A stretch of 64,000 nucleotides of DNA from Clostridia bacterium (GCA_017527065.1 JAFXQO010000074.1:1-64000), one strand, 5' to 3'; counted from the stretch's first letter, positions 37,338 to 47,217 are shown. Notes: a model not told the origin generated them from the sequence alone. Translations and numbers: made by a program.

Positions 37338-37925
37338 CTACCGGGCCTTCGCGCGGAACAGCCCGTGGCGGTTGCAGTAGGCGCAGAAGGCCGTCACGCC
37401 GCCGCGCTTGAACCGGGCCTCGGCGTTTCCCTCGGGATACAGCTTCACGAACTGGACGCCCCGGTCGGACACCGCGGACAGGAAGGATATGTAATGATCC
37501 TTTTCCATGGGGTGGCGGACCGAGACGCAGTACTCGTCCTCCACGGCCTCGACGAAAATCGGGTGCTCTTCGTCCGCGGGCTCCGCCTCCAGGGGCGGCA
37601 GCGTGACGCCGCAGCAGCTGACGACCGCCTCGCCGACCGCCTGAACGACGTTGCCGCAGACCGGGCAGACATAGGTCGCGGCCCGGGCGATGTTGGCGGC
37701 CCGGTTCCCGTTGCGGATCGCGCCGCCGGAGAACAGCTCGATGACGGAGATGCCCAGCGCCTTCGCCAGCGGCTCCAGCAGGCTGACGTCCGGGAAGCCC
37801 TTGCCCGTTTCCCATTTGCTGACCGCCTTGCCGCTGACGTGGATTTTCCCGGCCAGCGCTTCCTGCGTCAGCCCCTTGCCCTCGCGCAGGCTTTTGATCG
37901 CCGCGCCGGTCACATATTGATTCAT
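37338..37925 (-). CDS. XRE HTH domain fused to a desulfoferrodoxin (superoxide reductase) domain
   Basis: 195 residues. HTH at about 8-62 (SLREGKGLTQEALAGKI, SGKAVSKWETG). Residues 84-195 match desulfoferrodoxin: a desulforedoxin-type four-Cys site (C87, C90, C104, C105) and the superoxide-reductase iron site (H121, H138, H144, C184, H187), with spacings H-x5-H and C-x2-H as in the enzyme. The enzyme's conserved Glu-Lys-His before the first His reads E119-E120-H121, so the lysine that promotes superoxide reduction appears to be Glu. This suggests a redox or iron sensor more than an enzyme. No target operator was identified. Cytoplasmic; ribosome site GGAGGC upstream. Confidence 0.85.
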   Translation of the reverse strand: MNQYVTGAAIKSLREGKGLTQEALAGKIHVSGKAVSKWETGKGFPDVSLLEPLAKALGISVIELFSGGAIRNGNRAANIARAATYVCPVCGNVVQAVGEAVVSCCGVTLPPLEAEPADEEHPIFVEAVEDEYCVSVRHPMEKDHYISFLSAVSDRGVQFVKLYPEGNAEARFKRGGVTAFCAYCNRHGLFRAKAR

Positions 37926-38005
37926 GGCCTTCGCCTCCTTGTCGGGGCCAGTGTAGCACAGGCCGCGGGCGGAGGCAACCTACGCATCGTAGAGCGCGCC
38001 GCCCG

Positions 38006-38515
38006 TCACGCCCGCCAGAGGCGCTTCACAATTTCCCTTTGCTGGCCCTGATACGGGCCGACGCCGTCGAACAGCTTTTCAAAGCCGCATTTTTCCAGCA
38101 CGCGGCAGGAGGCGGCGTTTTCCTTCAGGCAGATGCCGTACACCTCTCTGAGCCCGATCCGCCCCGCCATGACGGGAAGAAACGCCCGGACCGCCTCCGT
38201 GGCGTAGCCTTTGCCCGTGTGCTTTTTGGCGATGTGGTAGCCGATCTCCCAGGTCCCGTCCTCCAGGGGAACCATCTGGACGTAGCCGATGTTGAGGCCG
38301 CCCGCGCGCGTGATCACAGCGTAGACCAGCGGCCCTTCCGTCGCGCCGTACTGGGAAATCAGGAATTCGACCGTCTCGCGGGCGTCCTCCAGGGTCTCGA
38401 ACACCTCGTCCGGCACAAAGCGCCGGGTGTCTTCATCCAGCGAATTCTCATGCACGGCCTGCGCCATGTCCATCGTGAGGTCGGTGATGGTCAGCCTGTC
38501 CGTCTCGATATTCAT
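38006..38515 (-). CDS. GNAT N-acetyltransferase, RimJ/RimL type
   Basis: 169 residues, starting TDRLTITDLTMDMAQ as in the RimJ/L group; acetyl-CoA motif GYHIAKKHTGKGYATEAVRAF (KGYATEA core, about residue 100) and LKENAASCRVLEKCGFE near the C-terminus. The ATG overlaps the stop of the fucosidase gene (ATGA, 38512-38515), so its translation is coupled. Acceptor unknown; modification of a sugar or ribosomal protein are possibilities. Confidence 0.88.
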   Translation of the reverse strand: MNIETDRLTITDLTMDMAQAVHENSLDEDTRRFVPDEVFETLEDARETVEFLISQYGATEGPLVYAVITRAGGLNIGYVQMVPLEDGTWEIGYHIAKKHTGKGYATEAVRAFLPVMAGRIGLREVYGICLKENAASCRVLEKCGFEKLFDGVGPYQGQQREIVKRLWRA

Positions 38516-39927
38516 TGAATCTGTTCTCCCCTTTCTTTTTCAGCGCGGTACACCCCGATGAAGGCGAGGGTGGGCGAGACCCTCGAGTCGGTGATCCGGA
38601 CGCGCAGGCAGTCCGTGAGCGCGCCGTTCAGCGGCACGATGCGCTTGTAGCCGATCACCGTGCCGTCGTAGACCGTGCGGAATCCGCCGTTTTCGCATAC
38701 GTCCACCGCGAAGCGCTCCACGCGCTGGCTCATGCGGATGTTCTCCTTCATCACGAGGAAGCCGAGCCGCTCCGGCACATTGAAGCGGATGGTGATTTCC
38801 GCCGTCCGCCCCTCCGGCGCGAAGAAGCTGTCGTCGTCGTCGGTCAGCACGCCGGAAATTTTCCGTCCGCCCGAGGTGATCTCCGCCTCCGGCGCGATGT
38901 TCACGGCGAACGACTTCCTCAGCAGCGCGCCCAGCTCCGAGAGCCGCCGGACGTCGTTTTCGTGCAGCAGGCCCTCGTCCGTCGGCGGGATGTTCAGGAG
39001 GAACGTGGCGTTGCCGCCCACCGATTTCAGGTAGATGTCGAACAGCTCCTCCAGCGGGCGCACCTTATCGTTCTCCCGGGCGTGCCAGAACCAGCCGGGC
39101 CGGATGGAAGTGTTCACCTCGGCGGGATACCAGATGAGCTCGGTCTCGTTCGCCAGCGCCTCGCGGCTGCCGAGGTCCTCGTCCCGGGCGTCGACACGGC
39201 GGCGGAAGGCCTCGCCGTCCTCCTGCTGGCTCTTTGCCGCCACGGTCTCGCTGTCCCTCGCCCGGAGGGGCACGACGCTCCACTCCGCGCGGCGGGTGTG
39301 GCCGGCTTCGTTGCCGCACCAGCGGATATCCGGCCCGCACACCGAAATGCACGCGCCGGGCTGCAGCGCCCGCACGGCGGCGTAATAGCGCTGCCAGTCG
39401 TAGATCTGCCTGCGGCCGTTCGGGCCCTCCCCGCAGGCCCCGTCAAACCACACGGAAAACACCTCGCCGTAGCCGGTGAGAAGCTCCGTGAGCTGGGCGA
39501 CGAAGAAATCGTCGTAGGCCTTTCCGCTGCCGTAGAGGGGACAGTTCCTGTCCCAGGGGGAGAGATACACCCCGAAGGCGAGGCCATGCCGCCGGCAGGC
39601 CTGGGACACCTGGCGGACGACGTCCTTCCCGTAGGGGCTGTTCATGACGTTGTGGGGCGTCTGCTTTGTGTCCCACAGGCAGAAGCCGTCGTGGTGCTTG
39701 CAGGTGAGGATGAGGCCCTTCATGCCCGCGGATTGGACGGCCCGGGCCCATTGTTCCGCGTCGAGCCTTGACGGCGCGAAGACGGCGGGGGACTCCGTTC
39801 CGTCGCCCCATTCCTTATCCGTGAAGGTGTTCACCGTGAAGTGGATAAACGCGTAGAATTCCAGCCGCTGGAAGCGGATCTGCCGCTCCGAGGGCGCCAC
39901 CCGGATCAGTCTTTCGTCGCTCTGCAT
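38512..39927 (-). CDS. Alpha-L-fucosidase, glycoside hydrolase family 29
   Basis: 471 residues. N-terminal (beta/alpha)8 domain with FHYFIHF-like FYAFIHFTVNTFTDKEWGDG, LILTCKHHDGFCLWDT (the HHDG signature), YLSPWDRN and VFSVWFDGACG, whose Asp is the family's nucleophile; C-terminal beta-sandwich from about residue 335. No signal peptide, so it acts on fucosides already inside the cell. The ATG at 39927 has GGAGG at good spacing. It is preceded by a small membrane protein and followed by an overlapping GNAT gene, all minus strand. Confidence 0.93.
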   Translation of the reverse strand: MQSDERLIRVAPSERQIRFQRLEFYAFIHFTVNTFTDKEWGDGTESPAVFAPSRLDAEQWARAVQSAGMKGLILTCKHHDGFCLWDTKQTPHNVMNSPYGKDVVRQVSQACRRHGLAFGVYLSPWDRNCPLYGSGKAYDDFFVAQLTELLTGYGEVFSVWFDGACGEGPNGRRQIYDWQRYYAAVRALQPGACISVCGPDIRWCGNEAGHTRRAEWSVVPLRARDSETVAAKSQQEDGEAFRRRVDARDEDLGSREALANETELIWYPAEVNTSIRPGWFWHARENDKVRPLEELFDIYLKSVGGNATFLLNIPPTDEGLLHENDVRRLSELGALLRKSFAVNIAPEAEITSGGRKISGVLTDDDDSFFAPEGRTAEITIRFNVPERLGFLVMKENIRMSQRVERFAVDVCENGGFRTVYDGTVIGYKRIVPLNGALTDCLRVRITDSRVSPTLAFIGVYRAEKERGEQIQ

Positions 39928-39965
39928 AAGCGTTCCTCCTCCGTATTCCCGGTCCTTTCCGGCCT

Positions 39966-40382
39966 CTACGCGAGGACGGAGGCCAGTATGAACAGCCCCG
40001 TCGTGACCAGGTTCGCGATGAGCAGCGTCAGGTCCTTTTCCTCGTCGCTCAGCTCCTCGAAGGTCACGACCGGCTCGTCCACGTAGTCGATCATGTCGCC
40101 GAAGGCGCGCTCGGGGGTCTTCCTGCGGCGGAAGAGCTTTCTGTCGAATTTCGGCACCTTCACGCCGTCCAGCCGCAGGTAGGCCAGCCACGCCATCGCG
40201 GCGAAGAACACCACGAGGAACGCGAAGGCCCAGGAGGCGTTCGCCGCGGCGACCCGGGGCGCGATGAAGCGGTTCCACAAAAGCGCCAGACACAGGCCCA
40301 CCAGGAACCGGGTGAACACCTGATAGACCACGGGGCGGATCATGTATTTTTCAAAGGGCGGCCTTTTCGGTTTCTTAGGCAT
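39966..40382 (-). CDS. Three-helix membrane protein, unknown
   Basis: 138 residues. Basic N-terminus (MPKKPKRPPFEKYMIRP), helices at about 18-38 and 45-65, a cytoplasmic middle with Lys/Arg (KFDRKLFRRRKTPERAFGDM), acidic stretch (VVTFEELSDEEKDLT) and a final helix (IANLVTTGLFILASVL). No family recognised. AGGAGG precedes the ATG at 40382; an upstream in-frame ATG lies beyond the promoter. First gene of the fucosidase operon. Confidence 0.65.
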   Translation of the reverse strand: MPKKPKRPPFEKYMIRPVVYQVFTRFLVGLCLALLWNRFIAPRVAAANASWAFAFLVVFFAAMAWLAYLRLDGVKVPKFDRKLFRRRKTPERAFGDMIDYVDEPVVTFEELSDEEKDLTLLIANLVTTGLFILASVLA

Positions 40383-40412
40383 GCTGCGCCTCCTGCCAGA
40401 TGGGATAGGTGC

Positions 40413-40441
40413 ATTATAGTATATGGAAGCGAAAAATGCAA
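40413..40441 (-). promoter_or_regulatory. Promoter of the membrane protein-fucosidase-GNAT operon
   Basis: Minus strand TTGCAT (40441-40436), 17-bp spacer, TATAAT (40418-40413). The rest of the 343-base divergent gap (40383-40725) holds a weak plus-strand candidate, TTTACA (40630) with TATAAC (40656) at 20 bp, and nothing else recognisable. Confidence 0.7.
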
Positions 40442-40725
40442 GCGCGGGTACATTCATGGATAATTATACATAGAGGTAAGGATTAACTCATTCCATGCGG
40501 GGCGAAAACAAGGCAATTTATGGCGTTTTTCCGAACAAATTGCAGGATTGTCCTTGAAAAATTCCGGTAAAATCCGCATTGGAGGGGCGAAAACCCAGGT
40601 ATTTGCATCTGATTTGGTCCGCCCGGTGCTTTACAAAACCGGAGAGATGTGTTAGTATAACAAACAAGAAAAGTGTTGCTTGCACTGTTTCTGTATATTA
40701 TCATCGTAGAGGAGGAACCCAAAGC

Positions 40726-42621
40726 ATGAAAAAGATGCTGACTCTGGTTCTGGCCCTTTGCCTGGTTCTGTCCATGGCGATCGTGCCGAACGCAAGCGCA
40801 GAGAAGATCACCAACTATGTGGACTATCAGACCCAGGCGAACGAAGTCGAGTACTGGTGCATCCAGCACTCCCAGGGCGCCGTCGACCTGAACGTCCTGT
40901 GCAACTGCATCGACGGTCTTCTGACCAACGACAACCACGGCAACCTGATTTCCTGCGTTGCCAAGGAGTGGTCTTGCAATGAAGACGGCACCGTCTGGAC
41001 CTTCAACCTGCGCGACAACGTCAAGTGGGTCGACTATGAGGGCGAAGAGATGGCCGACTGCGTGGCCGAAGACTTCCTCTGGGGCCTGGAGTTCGTGCTG
41101 AACTACGCCAAGAACGAGGCCGCCAACACCTCGATGCCCATCGAGATGATCAAGGGCGCCGGCGAGTACTATGAGTACACCAAGGCCCTGGCCGAGTCCG
41201 ACAACCAGGCCGCCCTGGACCTCGACCTTGAGAAGTTCAAGGAGATGGTCGGCATTGAGGCCGTGGACGACTACACCGTCGTTTACACCCTGTCCGGCCC
41301 CTACAGCTACTTCCCCACTGTGGCCACCTATTCCTGCCTGAGCCCCATCTCCGGCGCTCTGCTGGAGGAGATCGGCGCGGACGGCTACCGCAACGTGACC
41401 TATGATACGCTGTGGTACAACGGCCCGTACTATGTGAGCGAGTTCGTGGATCGTTCCTACAAGATCTTCACCGCCAACCCCCTGTACTACAACGACGAGG
41501 ACGAGCTCTTCGAGACCGTCAAGGTGCAGATGGTTGAGTCCGCCGACCAGGCCTTCCTGCTCTACGAGGCCGGCGAGATCGACAGGGTCACCCTGAACCA
41601 GGCCAACCTGACCGCCATCTACAACAACGCGGACGACAAGTTCCACGATTACCTGGTTGAGTCTCGCCCGACCAAGTACTCCTATCAGTTCCACTTCAAT
41701 TACAACCGCCTGAACGAGGACGGCTCCGAGGACACCGCCTGGAACACCACCATCGCCAACGAGAACTTCCGCAAGGCCTGGTACTATGGCGTTGATATGA
41801 CCGAGTGGCTGGCCCGCACCAACTTCATCAACCCCCTGTCCTGCGAGAACTATGCCTACACCAACGTCGGCGTCTCCACGCTGAGCGACGGCCGCGACTA
41901 TGTGGACCTGGTTCTGGATGAGATCGGCCTGTCCAACGGCACCGGCACCTATGCCCGCTATGACGCCGAAAAGGCCGCCGGCTACATCGAGGCCGCCAAG
42001 GAAGAGCTCACCGCCGCCGGTGTCGAGCTGCCTGTGACCGCCCATTACTGGATCGTCTCCGGCAACCAGACCGCTCTGGACAGCGCCGAAGTGCTGAAGA
42101 AGTGCATCGAGGATCAGCTGGGCGATTTGGTCAACCTTGAGATCGACACCTATGTGTCCTCTCTGGCGCAGGAAGTCCGCAACCCCCACCTGCAGTCCTT
42201 CGTGATCAACGGCTGGGGCGCCGACTTCGGTGATCCCGTCAACTTCCTCGGTCAGGAGACCTATGGCGACGACAACGCCTACTATGCTCAGTACTACTCC
42301 AACGCCAACCTGGCGACCGACGAGAACCTGATCGCCGCGTACAAGGAGTTCACCGACCTGGTCAACGAGGCGAAGGCCATCATCGATCTGGACGCCCGCT
42401 ACGCCGCGTTCGCCAAGGCCGAGGCCTGCATGATCGACCACTGCCTGATCATCCCCGCCTACGTCAACGTCGGCTGGGAGCTGACCAAGCTCAACCCCTA
42501 CAGCACGATCTACTGCGCCTACGGCATGATGACCTATCGCTATGTCAACTATGACACCAACAGCGACGGCTACACCACCGCCGAGGTCGAAGAGCTGAAG
42601 GCCGCCTACATGGGCAACTGA
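40726..42621 (+). CDS. oppA: Oligopeptide ABC transporter substrate-binding protein
   Basis: 631 residues, SBP family 5. Signal peptide MKKMLTLVLALCLVLSMAIV with likely cut after NASA; no lipobox (the only Cys, in LALCL, lacks the required small residue), so it is predicted to be released or held by the permease rather than lipid-anchored, which is unusual for Gram-positive OppA. SBP_5 features: CIDGLLTNDNHGN, LAKEWS-like VAKEWSCNEDGTVWTFNLRDNVKW and VNFLGQETYGDDN. It is rich in Asp/Glu, Tyr and Asn, with lower GC and preferred codons, consistent with very high expression. GAGGAGGA precedes the ATG. Next come a stem-loop, a repeat, then oppB, C and DF. Confidence 0.92.
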   Translation: MKKMLTLVLALCLVLSMAIVPNASAEKITNYVDYQTQANEVEYWCIQHSQGAVDLNVLCNCIDGLLTNDNHGNLISCVAKEWSCNEDGTVWTFNLRDNVKWVDYEGEEMADCVAEDFLWGLEFVLNYAKNEAANTSMPIEMIKGAGEYYEYTKALAESDNQAALDLDLEKFKEMVGIEAVDDYTVVYTLSGPYSYFPTVATYSCLSPISGALLEEIGADGYRNVTYDTLWYNGPYYVSEFVDRSYKIFTANPLYYNDEDELFETVKVQMVESADQAFLLYEAGEIDRVTLNQANLTAIYNNADDKFHDYLVESRPTKYSYQFHFNYNRLNEDGSEDTAWNTTIANENFRKAWYYGVDMTEWLARTNFINPLSCENYAYTNVGVSTLSDGRDYVDLVLDEIGLSNGTGTYARYDAEKAAGYIEAAKEELTAAGVELPVTAHYWIVSGNQTALDSAEVLKKCIEDQLGDLVNLEIDTYVSSLAQEVRNPHLQSFVINGWGADFGDPVNFLGQETYGDDNAYYAQYYSNANLATDENLIAAYKEFTDLVNEAKAIIDLDARYAAFAKAEACMIDHCLIIPAYVNVGWELTKLNPYSTIYCAYGMMTYRYVNYDTNSDGYTTAEVEELKAAYMGN

Positions 42622-42664
42622 TCGGATTCCGACAGCCCGCTTGACGGCATAGCTTAACACTCTT

Positions 42665-42696
42665 TCCCGTGCGGCTCCGTAAGGGGCCGCACGGGA
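42665..42696 (+). terminator. Stem-loop between oppA and oppB (attenuating/mRNA-stabilising)
   Basis: A perfect 11-bp stem (42665-42675 with 42686-42696) without a T run. Such hairpins between binding-protein and permease genes usually protect the oppA mRNA and reduce downstream expression. Confidence 0.6.
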
Positions 42697-42870
42697 ATCC
42701 ATTCACAAAATGACCCGCACAGGTCACCGCGTGCCCTTGTCCGGCGGACGGCCGGGCGAAGGCATGCGGTGAAACAGGGCCGCCTGGGATATGTTTCGGA
42801 TGACAGGGGAGCCATCTGAGCGCAGACCCTGTCGTTTTTGTTTCTTCATCATAGAACAAATGTGGATATA

Positions 42871-42990
42871 GGACTCCCTCAGTCTGGCCTGCGGCCAGCC
42901 AGCTCCCTCGGAGAGGGAGCCTGGCGCAGACGCGCGCCAAAAGCCTCCCTCCTCGAGGGAGGTGGCCCGCGAAGCGGGCCGGAGGGAGTC
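42871..42990. repeat. Intergenic paired-hairpin repeat with GACTCCCTC ends
   Basis: Inverted ends GGACTCCCTC / GGAGGGAGTC. Contains two sub-units in opposite orientation, each with a CTCCCTC..GAGGGAG hairpin and a second hairpin (CTGGCC-TGC-GGCCAG; GGCCCGC-GAA-GCGGGCC). Same family as 20171-20315. It lies inside the opp operon in the 42622-43033 gap. Confidence 0.6.
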
Positions 42991-43033
42991 CATGATTGGA
43001 TCGTTATTATTCATTCACTGAGGAGGCGAGCGC

Positions 43034-44089
43034 ATGCTCAAATACACCCTGAAACGCCTTCTGCAGTCGTTGGTCACGGTGCTGCTCATCGTGTCCATCG
43101 TGTTCCTGCTGATGCGCCTTCTGCCCACGGACTATTACTTCCGCGAGGATGAGCTGATGAAGTTCACCGACGAGCAGAAGAACGAGCGCCTCGAGGCCGA
43201 GGGCCTCTTGGACCCGCCGCTGGTGCAGCTGGGCAACTTCTTCCGGAACATGGTGCAGTATCAGATCAAGAAGGGCCGCAGCTATTCGCTGGATCAGTAT
43301 ATCTACGCCAAGCTGAGCGGCCAGGGCATCGACAATCCGAAGAACGCCAAGGCGACATGGGCCTTCAATTTGGGCATATCCCGCCGCATCCAGTACGGCC
43401 AGCCCGTCCAGAAGGTCATCGGCGAGAAGTTCGCCATCTCGATGAAGATCGGCCTCATCTCGCTGGCTGTGGCGCTGGTGCTAGGCGTGGTGCTGGGCGT
43501 TCTGCAGGCGCGGTATAAGGACGGCGTGTTCGACCACGTCGGCACGGCCTACACCGTGTTCGTCAACGCCGTGCCGCACCTGGTGAGCTACTCGCTGATC
43601 CTGATCATCGGCAACCAGATCTTCGGCCTGCCCGCCGTGTATTCTTCCCGCGATGAATTCCGCTCCCTCATACTGCCCGTCATCTGCCTGGCCATGGGCT
43701 CCACCGCCGGCTACATGCTGTGGATGCGCCGCTACATGGTGGACGAGCTGAACAAGGACTACATCCGCCTGGCCAAGCTGAAGGGCCTCTCCTCCACGAA
43801 GATCATGTTCCGCCACGTGCTGCGCAACGCCTTCGTGCCGCTGGCCCAGTACCTGCCCTATTCCATCCTGCTCACGGTGGGCGGCTCGCTCCTGGTGGAG
43901 TCCTTCTTCGCCATTCCGGGCATGGGCCCCATGCTCTCCCAGGCCATACCTCGCTATGACCTGAACCTCGTGCAGGCCATCGTCATGCTGTACGCCGGGC
44001 TGGGCGTCATCGGCGTGTTCCTGGGCGACCTGCTCATGTGCCTGTTCGATCCTCGCATCAGTCTTGTTGGAAAGGGGGAGGCGCGCTGA
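43034..44089 (+). CDS. oppB: Oligopeptide ABC transporter permease OppB
   Basis: 351 residues, six helices. N-terminal MLKYTLKRLLQSLVTVLLIVS is typical of DppB/OppB, followed by a larger than usual extracytoplasmic loop (about residues 35-135), and the EAA-type coupling motif (LNKDYIRLAKLKGLSSTKIM). C-terminal GSLLVESFFAIPGMGPM is diagnostic. GAGGAGGCG precedes the ATG. The stop overlaps the start of oppC. Confidence 0.95.
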   Translation: MLKYTLKRLLQSLVTVLLIVSIVFLLMRLLPTDYYFREDELMKFTDEQKNERLEAEGLLDPPLVQLGNFFRNMVQYQIKKGRSYSLDQYIYAKLSGQGIDNPKNAKATWAFNLGISRRIQYGQPVQKVIGEKFAISMKIGLISLAVALVLGVVLGVLQARYKDGVFDHVGTAYTVFVNAVPHLVSYSLILIIGNQIFGLPAVYSSRDEFRSLILPVICLAMGSTAGYMLWMRRYMVDELNKDYIRLAKLKGLSSTKIMFRHVLRNAFVPLAQYLPYSILLTVGGSLLVESFFAIPGMGPMLSQAIPRYDLNLVQAIVMLYAGLGVIGVFLGDLLMCLFDPRISLVGKGEAR

Positions 44090-45138
44090 TGGCAAAGGAA
44101 AATCGCAAAAAGACGCCGCAGGAGCTCGAGGAGCCCATCGTCAAGCTGGACGTCGACTATTCCACGGTGGATACCGACCCGAAGAAGGAGCGTCCCTTTG
44201 GGCGCGAGTATCCCCAGTCCCGCAGCCGCATGCCCGAAAAGCAGCTCTTCGAGTTCGCCGAGTACCGGCCGCAGGACGCCGAGCGCATCGGCTATTCAAA
44301 CTATTCCTACTGGAAGAGCGTGCTTCAAAACTTCCTGAAGAAGAAGCCCGCCGTCATCATGCTGTGCGTGTTCATACTGCTGTTCATCTTCACCTATGTG
44401 GCGGAGTGGATCAGCCCCTACAAGGTGGCCGAGCTGCAGCAGGACAACAACTCCATCTTCCTCTTGCCCAGCAGCGAGCACTGGTTCGGCACCACGCAGG
44501 CCGGCAAGGACTACTGGGTCATCACCTGGTACGCTACTCGCGTGTCCATCGGCCTGGCGGCCATGGTGGCCGTGGGCCAGATCGTGGCCGGCACGGTCAT
44601 CGGCCTTGTGTGGGGCTACGTGCGCAAGCTGGACCGCTTCTTCACCGAGCTGTATAACCTGATCGACAACATCCCCACCATCATCTACATGACGCTGATC
44701 GCCCTGATGATCGGCCAGTCGGTGGGCATCATGGCCGCGGCCATGATCGCGTTCGGCTGGCTCGGCACGGCGCGCAACGTGAGAAACCTGGTGTTCATGT
44801 ACCGCGACCGCGAGTACAACCTGGCCTCCCGCTGCCTGGGCACCGGCCTGTGGCGCATCCTGTTCAGGAACATCTTCCCCTACCTCATCAGCGTCATCGT
44901 GCTGCGGCTGACCCTGGCCATTCCGGGCACCATCGCCTATGAAACCACGCTGAGCTACTTAGGCCTCATCAGCGAGGAGTATTCGCTGGGCATCCTTTTG
45001 AAGAACTCCCGCGACTACTTCCTGCGCTTCCCCCACATGCTGGTCTTCCCGGCGGTCATCGTCTCCATCATTACCATCACCTTCTACCTGGTGGGCAATG
45101 CGTTTTCCGATGCGTGCGACCCGCGCAACCATGTGTAA
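44089..45138 (+). CDS. oppC: Oligopeptide ABC transporter permease OppC
   Basis: 349 residues. A long charged cytoplasmic N-terminus (about 80 residues) precedes the first helix (AVIMLCVFILLFIFTYVAEW). Then PSSEHWFGTTQAGKDYW (typical OppC/DppC), five more helices, and the EAA loop (REYNLASRCLGTGLWRILFR). ATG at 44089 is one base into the oppB stop; AAAGGGGGAGG is the ribosome site. Pairs with OppB to form the channel. Confidence 0.95.
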   Translation: MAKENRKKTPQELEEPIVKLDVDYSTVDTDPKKERPFGREYPQSRSRMPEKQLFEFAEYRPQDAERIGYSNYSYWKSVLQNFLKKKPAVIMLCVFILLFIFTYVAEWISPYKVAELQQDNNSIFLLPSSEHWFGTTQAGKDYWVITWYATRVSIGLAAMVAVGQIVAGTVIGLVWGYVRKLDRFFTELYNLIDNIPTIIYMTLIALMIGQSVGIMAAAMIAFGWLGTARNVRNLVFMYRDREYNLASRCLGTGLWRILFRNIFPYLISVIVLRLTLAIPGTIAYETTLSYLGLISEEYSLGILLKNSRDYFLRFPHMLVFPAVIVSIITITFYLVGNAFSDACDPRNHV

Positions 45139-45153
45139 AGGAGGAGCGGCAGC

Positions 45154-47217
45154 ATGAGTGAAAATTCAAGGCTTGAAACCGTCGATTTCGACGCGCGCGC
45201 CAAGCAGATTCTCTCCCAGGAGCCCATCCTCTCCGCCCGCGACGTGGAAGTGACCTTCTCGCTGCGCGGCAACAAGCTGGTCGCCATCCGCCGCGCCTCC
45301 CTCGACCTCTACGAGGGCGAGACGCTGGCCATCGTGGGCGAGTCCGGCTCGGGCAAGAGCGTGTTCACCAAGTGCTTCGTGGGCATGCTGGACAAGAACG
45401 GCTCCATCACCCACGGCAGCATCATGTACGAGGGCGAGGACCTGACCCATTATACCGAAAAGGACTGGCTGAAGATTCGCGGCCGCAAGATCGCCATGGT
45501 CACCCAGGACCCCATGACCAGCCTGAACCCCTTAAAAACCATCGGCAGACAGATTCAGGAATCGGTCGAGCTGCACCAGGGCCTGAAAGGGGCCGAGGCG
45601 AAGAGGGAAACCATTCGCATCCTGGAGGCCGTGGGCATCCAGGAGCCCGAGCGCCGCTACAAGCAGTATCCCCATGAGTTCTCCGGCGGCATGCGCCAGA
45701 GGGTCGTCATCGCCATCGCCGTGGCCTGCCGCCCGCAGATCCTCATCTGCGACGAGCCCACCACCGCGCTGGACGTGACCATCCAGGCCCAGATCCTGGA
45801 CCTGATCCGCCGCCTGCAGAAGGAACAGGGCATGACCATCATCTACATCACCCACGACCTGGGCGTCGTCGCCAACGTGGCCGACCGCGTCGCCGTGATG
45901 TACGCCGGCCAGGTGATCGAGGTGGGCATGGCCAACGAGGTGTTCTTCGACCCGTGGCATCCCTACACCTGGGCGCTGCTCTCCGCCCTGCCCCAGCTGG
46001 GCGTCAAGGGCGAGAAGCTGCCCGCCATCGACGGCACGCCGCCCAACCTGTTCAACAAGATCCAGGGCGACGCCTTCGCGCCCCGCAACCGCCACGCGCT
46101 GAACATCGACTTCCTCGAGGAGCCGCCGATGTACGAAGTGACGGCCACGCACCAGGTCAAGGCCTGGCTGCGGGACCCGCGCGCGCCCAAGGTCGAACAG
46201 CCCAAGGCCATCATGCGCCTGAGCGAGACCCAAAACGACAAGGGCACCGACCCGAACGCCTACCATCCCCACCTGGACCCGAATCGGGAGACGCTGGTGG
46301 AGGTAAAGAACCTGCAGGTGACCTTCGGCACCGGACGCAAGAAGTTCGTGGCCGTGGACGACGTCAACTTCCAGATCTACAAGGGCGAGACCTTCGCGCT
46401 GGTGGGCGAGTCCGGCTCCGGCAAGACCACCATCGGCCGCGCCATCGTGCGCATCAACCCGGTCTCGGGCGGCGAGGTGCTCTTCCGCGGCCAGCGCGTG
46501 AGCGGCCGCATCAGCAAGGCGATGGATACTCAGGTCATCCGCTCCATGCAGATGATCTTCCAGGACCCCATGGCGTCGCTGAACGAGCGCGCCAAGGTGG
46601 ACTACATCGTCTCCGAGGGCCTCATCAACCACCACCTCTACAAGGACGAGCGCGACCGCGAGGACAAGGTCCAGGCGGCGCTGAGCGAAGTCGGCCTGCT
46701 GTCCGAGTTCTCCAGCCGCTTCCCCCACGAGTTCTCCGGCGGCCAGCGCCAGCGCATCGGCATCGCCCGCAGCCTCATCATGCAGCCGGAATTCATCGTG
46801 GCCGACGAGCCCATCTCCGCGCTGGACGTGTCCATCCGCGCGCAAGTGCTGAACCTGCTGAACGACCTGAAGAAGAGCCGCGGCCTGACCTACCTGTTCA
46901 TCGCCCACGACCTGTCGGTCGTCCGGTTCATCTCGGACCGCATCGCCGTCATTCACAAGGGACGCATCGTGGAGCTGGCGGAGAGCGAGGAGCTGTTCTA
47001 CCATCCGCTGCATCCCTACACGAAGGCGTTGCTTTCGGCCGTGCCGAACCCGAACCCCTATGTGGAGCGCGCGAAGAAGCTCCTGGTCTACGATCCCTCG
47101 GTTCACGACTACAGCGTGGACAAGCCCCAGTGGGTCGAGATCATCCCCGACCACTTCGTCTACGGCAACCAGCGGGAGCTGGACGGGTATCGCCAGGAAA
47201 TCGCGGCGAAGAAATAA
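45154..47217 (+). CDS. Fused oligopeptide ABC transporter ATPases OppD-OppF
   Basis: 687 residues with two complete nucleotide-binding domains. N-half (about 25-290): [12 protein letters not shown] Walker [12 protein letters not shown] signature, [12 protein letters not shown] Walker B, and the OppD C-terminal [15 protein letters not shown]-half (about 385-670): [39 protein letters not shown], and [15 protein letters not shown]. The linker of about 95 residues keeps the OppD C-terminal segment but has no four-Cys iron-sulfur motif. Fusions of OppD and OppF are known in some lineages. AAAGGAGGAG precedes the ATG. Ends the opp operon. Confidence 0.95.
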   Translation: MSENSRLETVDFDARAKQILSQEPILSARDVEVTFSLRGNKLVAIRRASLDLYEGETLAIVGESGSGKSVFTKCFVGMLDKNGSITHGSIMYEGEDLTHYTEKDWLKIRGRKIAMVTQDPMTSLNPLKTIGRQIQESVELHQGLKGAEAKRETIRILEAVGIQEPERRYKQYPHEFSGGMRQRVVIAIAVACRPQILICDEPTTALDVTIQAQILDLIRRLQKEQGMTIIYITHDLGVVANVADRVAVMYAGQVIEVGMANEVFFDPWHPYTWALLSALPQLGVKGEKLPAIDGTPPNLFNKIQGDAFAPRNRHALNIDFLEEPPMYEVTATHQVKAWLRDPRAPKVEQPKAIMRLSETQNDKGTDPNAYHPHLDPNRETLVEVKNLQVTFGTGRKKFVAVDDVNFQIYKGETFALVGESGSGKTTIGRAIVRINPVSGGEVLFRGQRVSGRISKAMDTQVIRSMQMIFQDPMASLNERAKVDYIVSEGLINHHLYKDERDREDKVQAALSEVGLLSEFSSRFPHEFSGGQRQRIGIARSLIMQPEFIVADEPISALDVSIRAQVLNLLNDLKKSRGLTYLFIAHDLSVVRFISDRIAVIHKGRIVELAESEELFYHPLHPYTKALLSAVPNPNPYVERAKKLLVYDPSVHDYSVDKPQWVEIIPDHFVYGNQRELDGYRQEIAAKK

